Of a DNA stretch of 18,620 nt, positions 1 to 7,896 are shown piece by piece. The stretch is from CAYWBI01 sp964456445 (GTDB taxonomy: Bacteria > Calditrichota > Calditrichia > Calditrichales > J004). The stretch spans positions 1 through 18,620 of the forward strand of contig CAYWBI010000068.1 of assembly GCA_964456445.1 (NCBI GenBank), given 5' to 3'. Under the pieces are notes generated by a model. The model worked only from the letters and a program-made list of their open reading frames with translations, was not told where the DNA came from and searched no databases. The translations under genes and the position numbers were made by a program. Each line of letters begins with the position of its first letter. The first letter of the stretch is position 1.

Positions 1-226
1 TTACGGCAAGCCCGGTACTGTTTTGGCCATGCCAGGCAATGCTGTGCATTCCCGGGGGCATTATTCTATCATAACGCAAAGTTATCATAGGAAACTATCC
101 CGTAATTTTAAAAGGGTTTTCATGCAATATAAGGTAGTAATCCTGCTATCGCAACAAGGGCTCGTTTGATTCACCGTTCCAATCCAAATGATCCGGAAAC
201 CGCATCCATAACGGAATTTTGGGAGA
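1..226. other. Left-edge non-coding stretch, possible partial ORF
   Basis: No supported gene lies here. An ATG on the minus strand at 61 opens a frame of about 20 codons that runs off the left edge (begins MPPGMHSIAWHGQ). It has no strong ribosome binding site and nothing recognisable, so it may be chance. The stretch is directly downstream of the transporter fusion on the minus strand, but I see no hairpin plus T-run terminator for that operon. Confidence 0.15.
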
Positions 227-1678
227 CTACCCTATCTTCCGTTCCAGCCGGCCCAAAACCCACTGGGCCGTTAATGCCAGCAACGCCGCCGGGACCGCGC
301 CTTCCAGGATAAGCCCCATGTCGTCTAAGCGGATGCCGGTCAGGATGGGCTGGCCATAGCCCCCCGCGCCAATAAGCGCGCCAAGGGTCGCCGTACCGAT
401 ATTGATCACCGTTGCCGTCTTGATCCCGCCCAAAATGGAACGCGAGGCCAGGGGCAGATAAATATGGAACAGCCGTGCCGCGGGCGAAAGACCGATCACC
501 TCAGCGGAATCGCGGATGCCTTGCGGGATATCCATCAAACCGCTTTCCGTATTGCGCACGATGGGCAGCAGGCTGTATAAAAACAGGGCCATTATCGCCG
601 GTTTTTCCCCGATGCCCAGCAAGGGGATCATAAACACCAGCAGCGCCAGTGAGGGAATGGTTTGCAAAACGCCTGTTACGCCAAGGATAATACCGCCTGT
701 TTTTTCGTGAAAGGCGGCAATAACGCCAAGCGGTAAGGCGATAAGCACGGCAAAGAACATCGAGATAAACACCAGAAAAAGATGTTCGCCCGTCCGCTGT
801 AAAAAACGCTGTACCCAATTCTTTTCCTCGGTTTTTGTTTCAATACCGGTCAGACGGGCAACAAAACCGGCGGCAACACGGGCGGCGGGTTGATGGCCGA
901 TCTTTACCGCGGCATTCATGGCGGACATACGCCGGGCGTCTATTTGGTTTGCCGCCAGGGCCAAACGCGCCCGTAAAGCGGGAAAACGCCCGGCCGCATC
1001 AAGACGGTACAAATACAAGGCCTGGTATTCGGGGAAATGGTACAGATCATCCCTTAGCGCAACAAGATGATAATAACTGATTTCCGCATCGGTGGAATAA
1101 AATTCGATCACGTCCAGGTCGCCGGAAACAAGACCACGATAGGCCAGGTCATGATCCAGCCCGCGCACATCGCGCTCCTTCTGCAAGCGGTATGCCGAAC
1201 GCAGGGCCGGCCAGCCATCGGCGCGGTTTATAAATTCATTGCTAAAGCCAAAACGCAAAGCGGGGTACCGGCTCAGATCGCTGATCTTTTCCAGATGCAA
1301 ACGCTCCGCTGTTTGAGGCGTAACGCCCAGCACGTAGGTATTGTTAAAGCCAAGATAACCGCTTATGCCGATCCCAAGGGTCTTAAGCCAGGCTTTTAAA
1401 CTGTCCGTGCCGGGGATATGTTTTGCGGCGAGGATTTCATAAAGCAGCGTGCCGGTGTATTCGGGATAAACATCGATATCGCCGTTGAGCAGCGCCTGCC
1501 ACAGGATGCGCGTCCCGCCCAGCTCACGGCGGTGGATGGCCGGGATTTCCGCCGTGTGTGCCAGTTGCAGGGCTATTTCCCCCAGGATAACCGATTCCGT
1601 AAACTTTTTGGAGCCAATCTTCAATTGGGCAAGGAGCATATTTTGCAAAAGCAACATTAGCAGCAGCAATCTAACCAT
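227..1678 (-). CDS. Substrate-binding/permease fusion of a quaternary-amine-type ABC transporter (OpuB/ProX-ProW/EgtU-like)
   Basis: This 483-residue protein would bind a small quaternary or betaine-like compound outside the cytoplasm and form the membrane channel of an ABC importer. Residues 1-17 are a hydrophobic signal peptide or anchor. Residues 18 to about 275 are an OpuAC-type binding domain with the family motifs GSKKFTES (22-29), PEYTGTLLYE (72-81) and STDAEI (195-200). From about 298 onward is a MetI-like permease with roughly five membrane segments and an EAA-type loop near 390-410. The domain order is the reverse of OpuA of Lactococcus and EgtU, where the permease comes first. The start overlaps the stop of the ATPase gene by 8 bases, so the two are almost certainly co-translated. 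Substrate is not decidable by eye: choline, glycine betaine, carnitine and ergothioneine importers all belong to this family. Confidence 0.9.
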   Translation of the reverse strand: MVRLLLLMLLLQNMLLAQLKIGSKKFTESVILGEIALQLAHTAEIPAIHRRELGGTRILWQALLNGDIDVYPEYTGTLLYEILAAKHIPGTDSLKAWLKTLGIGISGYLGFNNTYVLGVTPQTAERLHLEKISDLSRYPALRFGFSNEFINRADGWPALRSAYRLQKERDVRGLDHDLAYRGLVSGDLDVIEFYSTDAEISYYHLVALRDDLYHFPEYQALYLYRLDAAGRFPALRARLALAANQIDARRMSAMNAAVKIGHQPAARVAAGFVARLTGIETKTEEKNWVQRFLQRTGEHLFLVFISMFFAVLIALPLGVIAAFHEKTGGIILGVTGVLQTIPSLALLVFMIPLLGIGEKPAIMALFLYSLLPIVRNTESGLMDIPQGIRDSAEVIGLSPAARLFHIYLPLASRSILGGIKTATVINIGTATLGALIGAGGYGQPILTGIRLDDMGLILEGAVPAALLALTAQWVLGRLERKIG

Positions 1679-2417
1679 TTTTCTTCTCCGGCAAATGGCT
1701 ACGTTGGGATTCGATAAAGCGGGTCACAAAGGCGGATGCGGGCCGGTTGATCAGCTCTTCGATCGTTCCCTGTTGTTCAATCTGGGCATGGTTCATCAGG
1801 ATAACCCTGTCGGCAAGAAAAGCGGCCTCGTTCAGATCGTGGCTGACCATTACCACCGTTTTGGACAATTCTTTAAAGATATCCTTTAGGTTTTCCTGCA
1901 AACCGGCGCGGATCATGGGGTCCAGTGCGCCTAGCGGCTCATCGAGAAGCAGCGCTTCGGGGTCCAGCATCAACGCCCGCATCAGGCTTACCCGCTGGCG
2001 TTGCCCGCCGGAGAGCGCCCCGGGTTTACGCGCCAACAATTCCATAGGAAAACGGGTCAGCCCGCATAAATCGGCCACACGTTTGTCGATCCGGTCAGCC
2101 GTCCATTTTAAGCGGCGGGCCATCAGGCATATATTGTCCCGCGCGGTCAAGTGCGGAAACAAGCCCCCTTCCTGTATCACATACCCCATACGCAGACGCA
2201 ACGTGGGCAAGGTCTGGTTGGTAAGAGGCTGACCGTTAAAACGGATTTCCCCCGTCCGGGGCCGGTTAAGTCCGCACAACAGGCGCAACAGGGTCGATTT
2301 TCCGCAACCGCTGGGCCCGATCAACAGGGTTGTCTGCGCTTTGTTAAAGGAAAGGTTCAACCCTTTAAAAAATGGCCGTTCCCCGTGGGCAAAACCCACA
2401 TTTTCAATTTGGATCAT
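1671..2417 (-). CDS. ABC transporter ATPase, OpuBA/ProV family without CBS domains
   Basis: This 248-residue nucleotide-binding subunit energises the fused binding/permease protein encoded immediately downstream. Visible motifs are Walker A GPSGCGKST (34-42), a Q-loop glutamine at 82, the signature LSGGQ (135-139), Walker B ALLLDE (155-160) and a switch histidine at 193. It is shorter than OpuAA/ProV proteins (about 400 residues) because it ends shortly after the ATPase fold and lacks the C-terminal CBS pair that senses ionic strength in OpuA. This argues against classical osmotic gating. The ATG at 2417 follows a GGAG four bases upstream and lies only 9 bases after the stop of the DUF5996-like gene. 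The 3' end overlaps the next gene by 8 bases. Confidence 0.93.
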   Translation of the reverse strand: MIQIENVGFAHGERPFFKGLNLSFNKAQTTLLIGPSGCGKSTLLRLLCGLNRPRTGEIRFNGQPLTNQTLPTLRLRMGYVIQEGGLFPHLTARDNICLMARRLKWTADRIDKRVADLCGLTRFPMELLARKPGALSGGQRQRVSLMRALMLDPEALLLDEPLGALDPMIRAGLQENLKDIFKELSKTVVMVSHDLNEAAFLADRVILMNHAQIEQQGTIEELINRPASAFVTRFIESQRSHLPEKKNG

Positions 2418-2426
2418 CGCACTCCG

Positions 2427-3263
2427 TTAAAAGCTAAGCAACTTTTTACAAGCATCGACCGCACTGTCCACAAACAGTGCAATGGATTCTTCCGGTTCTT
2501 CAACCGAAGTGTAATCTTTTGCCAGCAGGATGGCGGCGATAAAGTTTTCCGTATGCCAGAAACCACCGGCCTGTAAATCCACATCGGACAAGGTCTCTTT
2601 TTCCGGATAGGGCCATGGTGATACATAATAATAAGGCGTGTCGTAATGCATATCGCCGGGCGAGAAACCCATGCTTACACTCTTGGCATCTTCCCCCTCT
2701 TTCAGCGAAAGCAACAGGCCAAGGTCAAAATGATGGGGCCACAAACGGATATCCGATGCGCCGTTTTGTTTCACGGCCACACGCTCCAGCTGCAGTTGGG
2801 CATTGTTAAAATACGCGGTCAGCGCTGCAAAGGCGGCAGGGTTAAACAAATGATAGGCTTCGCCCCTGCCCTGCGGCGTTTCGGGGATCTCATAATGTTT
2901 TTTCATGCTAAACGCCGAGGCATCAAAGCCGTTCTTGCGTAGGAGTTCCTTCAGGCCGTCCACGGCCTCGTCCTGGGTATGGCCATCCAGGGCATAACTT
3001 GCCAGCAAGGTATTATCGGCGTCCAGCACTAAAACAGAAAGCGTATCGGTTTGCAGCGCCGCACGCAGGAGACCGTCGCTAAACAAAGTGCCGGCAAAGG
3101 CGCGCAGGGAAGGCAGCCATTCCAGGTTGGTGTGGCTGTCATCGGGACGGGCTTCAACAAAGGAAATGCCGGCTCCGGCAATAATTTGGGACGCCTCGTG
3201 CAATTGCAGGCGGGCAGCGGATAAATCCGCGTCGCTAACGGATGGAAATTTTAACCAGCTCAT
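2427..3263 (-). CDS. DUF5996-like protein of unknown function
   Basis: I chose the ATG at 3263 (278 residues, starting MSWLKFPSVSD) because GGAGG lies five bases upstream. The frame stays open further back to 3335, but that extension is a low-complexity hydrophobic stretch without a ribosome site. The C-terminal half resembles DUF5996 proteins as I remember them: an LWPHHFDLG block, then MGFSPGD, a YYYVSPWPYP segment and GFWHTENF. No catalytic chemistry can be assigned; the conserved histidines, aspartates and aromatic residues could form a binding or metal site. There is no signal peptide or membrane segment, so it is probably cytoplasmic. It is first in a three-gene unit with the ABC transporter (9-base gap), which suggests, but does not prove, a role connected with the imported compound. 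Confidence 0.7.
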   Translation of the reverse strand: MSWLKFPSVSDADLSAARLQLHEASQIIAGAGISFVEARPDDSHTNLEWLPSLRAFAGTLFSDGLLRAALQTDTLSVLVLDADNTLLASYALDGHTQDEAVDGLKELLRKNGFDASAFSMKKHYEIPETPQGRGEAYHLFNPAAFAALTAYFNNAQLQLERVAVKQNGASDIRLWPHHFDLGLLLSLKEGEDAKSVSMGFSPGDMHYDTPYYYVSPWPYPEKETLSDVDLQAGGFWHTENFIAAILLAKDYTSVEEPEESIALFVDSAVDACKKLLSF

Positions 3264-3587
3264 GAAACCTCCGGGAAAAGAAATGAATGGGTGACAGATA
3301 ATCAACGGATAAGTTAAGAAAAAATATATCGCCAATTATGGATGAAAGATAACAATTGCCTCACAGGAAAATTTTTAGTACAAAAGCCACTCGTACGGAT
3401 TAAGCAACGGATATTTTTATGTTATGTTGATAAACTACAAAAATTACGGCCTGTCGCGGTAGCTTTCTCCCGCAATATGTGGCCATTAAGCTTAAAAAAG
3501 TTTAACCGGACACTATATAAAATCAAATAAAAAAAATCAAAGAGAACAGGCACTGCTCCATATAATGAATCCGGGCTTCTCCGTAAA
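3264..3587. other. Intergenic region between the transporter operon and the corC-like gene
   Basis: About 320 AT-rich bases. It must hold the promoter of the leftward DUF5996/transporter operon and any terminator of the corC-like gene. I see no clean -35/-10 pair and no hairpin followed by a T-run. The only certain element is the GGAGG ribosome site at 3269-3273 (minus strand). Short frames on both strands here have no ribosome site or recognisable content. Confidence 0.5.
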
Positions 3588-4886
3588 TCAGGAATCCGTA
3601 TCGTCCGTTTCGCGCTCGGGATGATAAATAACACGTACACGCTCAATTCGGCGGCGGTACACACGTTCAATAATAAATTCATAGCCCTTCCAAAAAATAT
3701 TGCTCTTGGTCTTGGGCACGGCCCCGAACTGCCCAAGCAGGAACCCGGCAAGGGTGTCGATGCCGTCTTCGGCAGGCAGATCGAAATGATATTCATCGTT
3801 CAGGTCATCGATCAGCATGCTCCCGTTTACGAGATAGGTATTTTCGTCAATCTGATTAAGCTGCGGCGCTTCATGATCATATTCATCCTGGATTTCCCCA
3901 ACAATTTCTTCTATGACGTCTTCCAGGGTAACCAGACCGGAAGTGCCGCCATATTCATCCATTACAATGGCCATGTGCATGCGTTCCGCCCTAAACTCGC
4001 GCAGCAGGTTATTTACCTTTTTCTGTTCGGGCACAAAGTAAGGCTCATTGGCAATTTTCAACACATTAAAAGCCGCATTGCTACGTTTTTTTATAAGTGG
4101 GATTAAATCCTTGATATGTAAAATACCAACAATATTATCCACCGTGCCTTTATAAATGGGCAATCGGCTGTGGTTTTTATTTTTCAAGAGCGCCAGAATT
4201 TGCGTCAGGGTGGCATTTTCCTCGGCACAAACCATATCGATACGCGGCACCATGATTTCGCGAGCCGTTGTTTCGCCCATTTCAAAAATACTATGTATCA
4301 TGTCCCGTTCATCTTTTTGCAGCGCCGCCCCTTCCGTATCGGCATCCACTAATAGACGCAGGGCTTCTTCACTCAGGTCATATTTATTTTTCTCGAGACC
4401 GATGATATCCGCACTAATCTTCATTATTGGTTTTAAAATGGAAACAATGGGCAGGAACAAGATAAAGAAGAAATTTAACGGTAAGGCATAGAGCCGGGCA
4501 AAAGTCAAGGTATAACGTTCCACCAATTGCTTTCCCACAATTTCGATAATAATAATTGCCAGCGTCAGGAAGACGGCGAAAACAAGGATCAAACGATAGC
4601 CAAGCGAAAGTTCCAGGACCCGGGACAAATCCTGCGCGAGAATGAAGGCAAATATGCTGGCCATGGAAATGAATATGGTCTGCCCGGATACAACAGTCAA
4701 CATCAGACGTCGCGGTTGCCCGCGCATCAGGAGGATCCGTTTATCGATAAAACGATCGCTCTTACCCAACATGCTATAGGTAGAGTGATTTAATCCAAGA
4801 AGTGCGTTTTTAGAACCAACAAAAAATGCGGCCAGGAGAATGCAAAGGAAAATGTATAAGCCCGATAAAGGCACAGAAGGGTCCAA
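3588..4886 (-). CDS. CorC/HlyC-type membrane protein (CNNM/DUF21, CBS pair, CorC_HlyC domain)
   Basis: This protein of about 432 residues has the layout of the CNNM/CorC family, linked to magnesium export and ion homeostasis. Residues 1 to about 190 hold several hydrophobic segments of a DUF21 transmembrane domain. Two CBS modules follow (about 205-335), with the characteristic EIMVPRIDMV at the start and GGTSGLVTLEDVIEEIVGEI at the end of the pair. The C-terminal CorC_HlyC domain ends in an IERVYRRRIERVRV-type strand. The upstream in-frame TGA forces a non-ATG start: TTG at 4886 or GTG at 4874, neither with an ideal ribosome site. It is last in the pgpH-ybeY-corC order, a familiar bacterial neighbourhood, but is separated from ybeY by about 280 bases. 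GldE of gliding Bacteroidota has a similar layout; I cannot separate the two by eye. Confidence 0.88.
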   Translation of the reverse strand: MDPSVPLSGLYIFLCILLAAFFVGSKNALLGLNHSTYSMLGKSDRFIDKRILLMRGQPRRLMLTVVSGQTIFISMASIFAFILAQDLSRVLELSLGYRLILVFAVFLTLAIIIIEIVGKQLVERYTLTFARLYALPLNFFFILFLPIVSILKPIMKISADIIGLEKNKYDLSEEALRLLVDADTEGAALQKDERDMIHSIFEMGETTAREIMVPRIDMVCAEENATLTQILALLKNKNHSRLPIYKGTVDNIVGILHIKDLIPLIKKRSNAAFNVLKIANEPYFVPEQKKVNNLLREFRAERMHMAIVMDEYGGTSGLVTLEDVIEEIVGEIQDEYDHEAPQLNQIDENTYLVNGSMLIDDLNDEYHFDLPAEDGIDTLAGFLLGQFGAVPKTKSNIFWKGYEFIIERVYRRRIERVRVIYHPERETDDTDS

Positions 4887-5164
4887 GGTAGAAATTCAAG
4901 CCTCGTTTTGTTCAACATAATAAAGCAGGATAAAAGCGTCCCGCTGAAAACAGCAAATAATTTAGAGATTCGCGGCACGGATTACAAAATTATTTGTGGA
5001 GAAGAAATCTTTCCCATCAAAAAGCATTTCGAATACAAGACGGTTTATTTTTCTTTTATCGATAAAGGCCAGCTTTAAATGTGCAAATGAATTCTTGCAC
5101 CGGTGTGACAATACAAAATATTCCAGGATAATGGATATAACCGTATTAAGAATATAGCCGATCG
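4887..5164. other. Gap between ybeY and the corC-like gene with one unexplained open frame
   Basis: This 278-base gap is unusual in an otherwise tight gene run. On the minus strand a frame stays open from just after the ybeY stop to a TAA at 4964-4962. It contains no early ATG; a TTG at 5111 would give 49 residues (reading LSHRCKNSFAHLKL, basic and without membrane segments). There is no ribosome site in front of that TTG. It may be chance, a decayed gene, or leader sequence carrying a separate corC promoter. Confidence 0.3.
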
Positions 5165-5590
5165 CTATGTCTGTTTAACGCGCATCGTTAACAAACGCTC
5201 CTCTTCCCTTTTCATTTTTATCCTGTCCCCAGGCTCATGGTCATCATAACCGGCGAGATGGAGCAGACCATGAATAATCAACCGATGGATTTCATGATCA
5301 AAGGGAGCGCTATAAAATTCGGCGTCCTCACGGGCCATGTCCGTACTGATATATATTTCCGCTTCTATCTCGTCATCGCCTAAATCAAAAGTAATTACAT
5401 CCGTTGGGGAAGGATCATTTAGAAAATCCGCGTGGATACGGCATATCTCTTCTTGATTTAGAAATACCAAATTTACGCTGGCCGGTTGAATACCGGATTC
5501 GGTGCAGGTCAGCTTTACCGTCTCGGATAGTTCCGGGTCAGTTAGTTTGGGGAGATTGTGAGGCCTGAATATTTCGATTGCCGTTTTCAT
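5165..5590 (-). CDS. ybeY: Endoribonuclease YbeY (16S rRNA 3'-end maturation, ribosome quality control)
   Basis: A 141-residue zinc-dependent single-strand endoribonuclease of the UPF0054 family, acting on 16S rRNA processing. The core is clear: SPTDVITFDLGD, then EIYISTDMA, then HRLIIHGLLHLAGYDDH. The first two zinc-binding histidines are in HGLLH. At the third position the protein reads GYDDH, so the usual histidine register holds an aspartate with a histidine one residue later. I start it at the ATG at 5590 (MKTAIEIF), which gives the normal family length; an ATG at 5599 is possible and earlier codons would make it too long. The start lies 53 bases inside the end of pgpH, so translation is probably coupled. 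The linkage of pgpH and ybeY is common in bacteria and supports both calls. Confidence 0.93.
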   Translation of the reverse strand: MKTAIEIFRPHNLPKLTDPELSETVKLTCTESGIQPASVNLVFLNQEEICRIHADFLNDPSPTDVITFDLGDDEIEAEIYISTDMAREDAEFYSAPFDHEIHRLIIHGLLHLAGYDDHEPGDRIKMKREEERLLTMRVKQT

Positions 5591-7862
5591 GGTGCGCATT
5601 GCCCTTTTTTTCACCCTTATTAAAATTATTGGTATCCGGATATTCAATCCTGTGTTGGAAAACACCATGCAGAATAGGCAGGAATGCTGAGATAATCTGG
5701 CGCAGTTCCCTAAAGGTTAAATCGCAGTCGTCCAACTGGCCTTCTTCAAATTTCTTTTGAACCAGGCTTTCCACATAGGCACGGATTTTAGATGGGTTTG
5801 GTGCCTTGAGGGTGCGTGAAGCCGCTTCCACGGTATCGGCCAGCATGGCTATCCCGGTTATTTTTGATTGGGGCTTGGGGCCGGGATAGCGGAAATCGGA
5901 CTCATCCACCTTATCGTTTTCACCTGCTTGTTCCTGTGCTTTTTTATAAAAGAAATACATCAGGCTTGTTCCATGATGTTCGCTTATAAAATCGCAAATA
6001 CGCTGGGGCAAATTATGCTCCTGTGCAAGTTCCACCCCGCCCTTTACATGCGAAATTAGGATAAGCGCGCTCATGTGGGGCTTTAACGCATTATGCAGGT
6101 TTTTTGCATCCATTTGGTTTTCAACAAAATATTCGGGTTTTTCCATCTTACCGATATCATGAAAATAACAGCCCACTCTGGCCAGTAATGCATTTTCACC
6201 GATTTCCTTGGCGGCAGCCTCGGCCAGGTTACCCACCACCATGCTATGATGAAAAGTGCCCGGCGCCTTTAACGAAAGTTCTTTTAACAGCGGGTGATTC
6301 AAATCGGACAATTCCAGAAGGCGTACATCCGTGGTAATATCAAAAACCTTTTCAAAAACGCCAAGCAGCATATAGGTTATAAATGGGGCAAAGATGGCAT
6401 TGGGCAAAAGATTAAAAGCGAATATATGCAAAAAATTGTTAAAGGTATCAAAACGTAAAAATGTCAACGCGGCCATGATCCACAAATAGGCCAGTGTAAT
6501 ATAAAGCATTGCACGGAACAACTGATTCCGGTTACGGATTTCATGAACGGCATAAATACTTACGATACCGCTCACAATGGTCAGCAGTGTAATATCAAAA
6601 CCACCGCCCTGAATACCTCCCAGGATAAGACCAATGGCAACGGTCCCCACAAAACCAATCCCACTATCTATCAGGATGGCCAGCAACATGGAAGCAACGG
6701 TGGTTGGAATAACATAAACCGGCCAGTTTAGCGGACCGGAAATGATAGCTGCGGTAACGGCCTGTAAAATTATGACAATGGTTATAAGAAGCAGTTTATT
6801 ATTATCGGCAAAAATTTTTTTACGAAAGGAAAACAGATAAAGCCCAACAATAAACAAGATCGAGGTCAGCAGCATAATTTTGCCTGCCTGGGCAAAAAAC
6901 GGCTGGAAGTTTCCTTCACGTTTGCTACGTTCTACACGGGCCGACTCCAGCGAAAGCAGTTTTTGGTAAATTTCATCGGTGATACGTTCATTGGCGTCAA
7001 CGATGCGCTCGTTTTCATATACCATATCCTTTGTTAAACTGATGGCGGAACGGGCATGTTCAACTTCATCGGCGGTACGTTTTTGATTGAAAACAATATT
7101 GGGCCGCACTAAATTATGCAATATTTTTATAAGCACATCGGTTTCGGTCTTATCAATATGCTTCTCAAGTGATTGGCGAAAAATATCCAGACCGATATCC
7201 TTATTTGTATAAGAATCCCTGCTGACTTTCTCTTCCACGTCATTTCGTATTATAGCAATTTCCGGGCGGTCAAATGTTGCCGGGTCCACATCGGCAATGC
7301 CCTTTTCAATCCATTGCTGAACCAGTTTTGATACTTCCCTCACCCTTTTTTTTGAGCGCAGAAAACGGCTGACAGATTGGTATTCTTCCGGCGACAGTTC
7401 CGTATTCATGGAATCCCGCAGAAACTCCAGGTTCGGTTGTATTTTTTCTTTTTCCTTAATGGTCAATGTATCATTAACAATTTTTACAGGATGTTTTTTT
7501 AAATAGCCCAGCAGGGAATTAAAACTGTTTATATCCTGGGCGGTAATTTGATTGTTATAATCAAAAAAATAAGGAACCTCACTAACAACTTTGTTGCGTT
7601 CGTTATCCAGTTCTTTTTGGGTTTTAAGAATAAAGAAATTAAAAGGGGCGACAACTTTTTTAGTTGCCACACTACCAATTTTCACATCCGTATAGTTGAC
7701 CGATTTATTTGTAGAAAGGAGCGGAGGTATAACAATGAGCATAAAAATGAAATATCCCGCTTTAAGCAAGATATTCTTAAATGGGTGCATATTGTTCCCA
7801 AGCGACTGAAATCCGCTGGCGGTCTTATTCCAAATTTTCTCAAAACCCATATTTTTGCCCAT
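5538..7862 (-). CDS. pgpH: 7TM-HD cyclic-di-AMP phosphodiesterase (PgpH family)
   Basis: This 774-residue membrane protein matches the PgpH layout. One membrane segment lies near residues 33-50, followed by a large extracytoplasmic 7TMR-HDED-type domain (about 55-320). A bundle of membrane helices spans about 325-500, and a cytoplasmic HD domain spans about 535-690. Metal-binding positions visible are FHHSMVVGNLAE (537-548), the HD pair at 568-569 in CYFHDIGK, HMSALILISH (596-605) and FISEHHG (625-631). PgpH of Listeria degrades c-di-AMP to pApA, and the same role is inferred here. The start is ATG at 7862 or at 7850 (residue 5); neither has a strong ribosome site. The last residues (polar, Asn/Gln/His-rich) are encoded in the overlap with ybeY and lie beyond the HD fold. 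The gene follows an acyl-CoA dehydrogenase gene after 34 bases. Confidence 0.93.
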   Translation of the reverse strand: MGKNMGFEKIWNKTASGFQSLGNNMHPFKNILLKAGYFIFMLIVIPPLLSTNKSVNYTDVKIGSVATKKVVAPFNFFILKTQKELDNERNKVVSEVPYFFDYNNQITAQDINSFNSLLGYLKKHPVKIVNDTLTIKEKEKIQPNLEFLRDSMNTELSPEEYQSVSRFLRSKKRVREVSKLVQQWIEKGIADVDPATFDRPEIAIIRNDVEEKVSRDSYTNKDIGLDIFRQSLEKHIDKTETDVLIKILHNLVRPNIVFNQKRTADEVEHARSAISLTKDMVYENERIVDANERITDEIYQKLLSLESARVERSKREGNFQPFFAQAGKIMLLTSILFIVGLYLFSFRKKIFADNNKLLLITIVIILQAVTAAIISGPLNWPVYVIPTTVASMLLAILIDSGIGFVGTVAIGLILGGIQGGGFDITLLTIVSGIVSIYAVHEIRNRNQLFRAMLYITLAYLWIMAALTFLRFDTFNNFLHIFAFNLLPNAIFAPFITYMLLGVFEKVFDITTDVRLLELSDLNHPLLKELSLKAPGTFHHSMVVGNLAEAAAKEIGENALLARVGCYFHDIGKMEKPEYFVENQMDAKNLHNALKPHMSALILISHVKGGVELAQEHNLPQRICDFISEHHGTSLMYFFYKKAQEQAGENDKVDESDFRYPGPKPQSKITGIAMLADTVEAASRTLKAPNPSKIRAYVESLVQKKFEEGQLDDCDLTFRELRQIISAFLPILHGVFQHRIEYPDTNNFNKGEKKGNAHHENGNRNIQASQSPQTN

Positions 7863-7896
7863 TTAGTTTATGGTAACCGATCGTGCTGAAATTAAC

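Noticed and set aside
1747..2232. 161-codon plus-strand open frame
   Set aside because: Antisense to the ABC ATPase; the Ser/Arg-rich composition is typical of a reversed coding strand.
3264..3335. 24-residue N-terminal extension of the DUF5996-like protein as a signal peptide
   Set aside because: It lacks a ribosome site and a clear signal-peptide layout, while GGAGG lies just before the internal ATG at 3263.
3621..4106. 161-codon plus-strand open frame
   Set aside because: Antisense to the CBS and CorC_HlyC domains of the corC-like gene, whose own protein is well supported.
4790..4978. Hydrophobic 62-codon minus-strand frame beginning with ATG, overlapping the start of the corC-like gene
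   Set aside because: Its hydrophobicity comes from reading the membrane-segment codons of the corC-like gene in another frame; it ends soon after and matches nothing.
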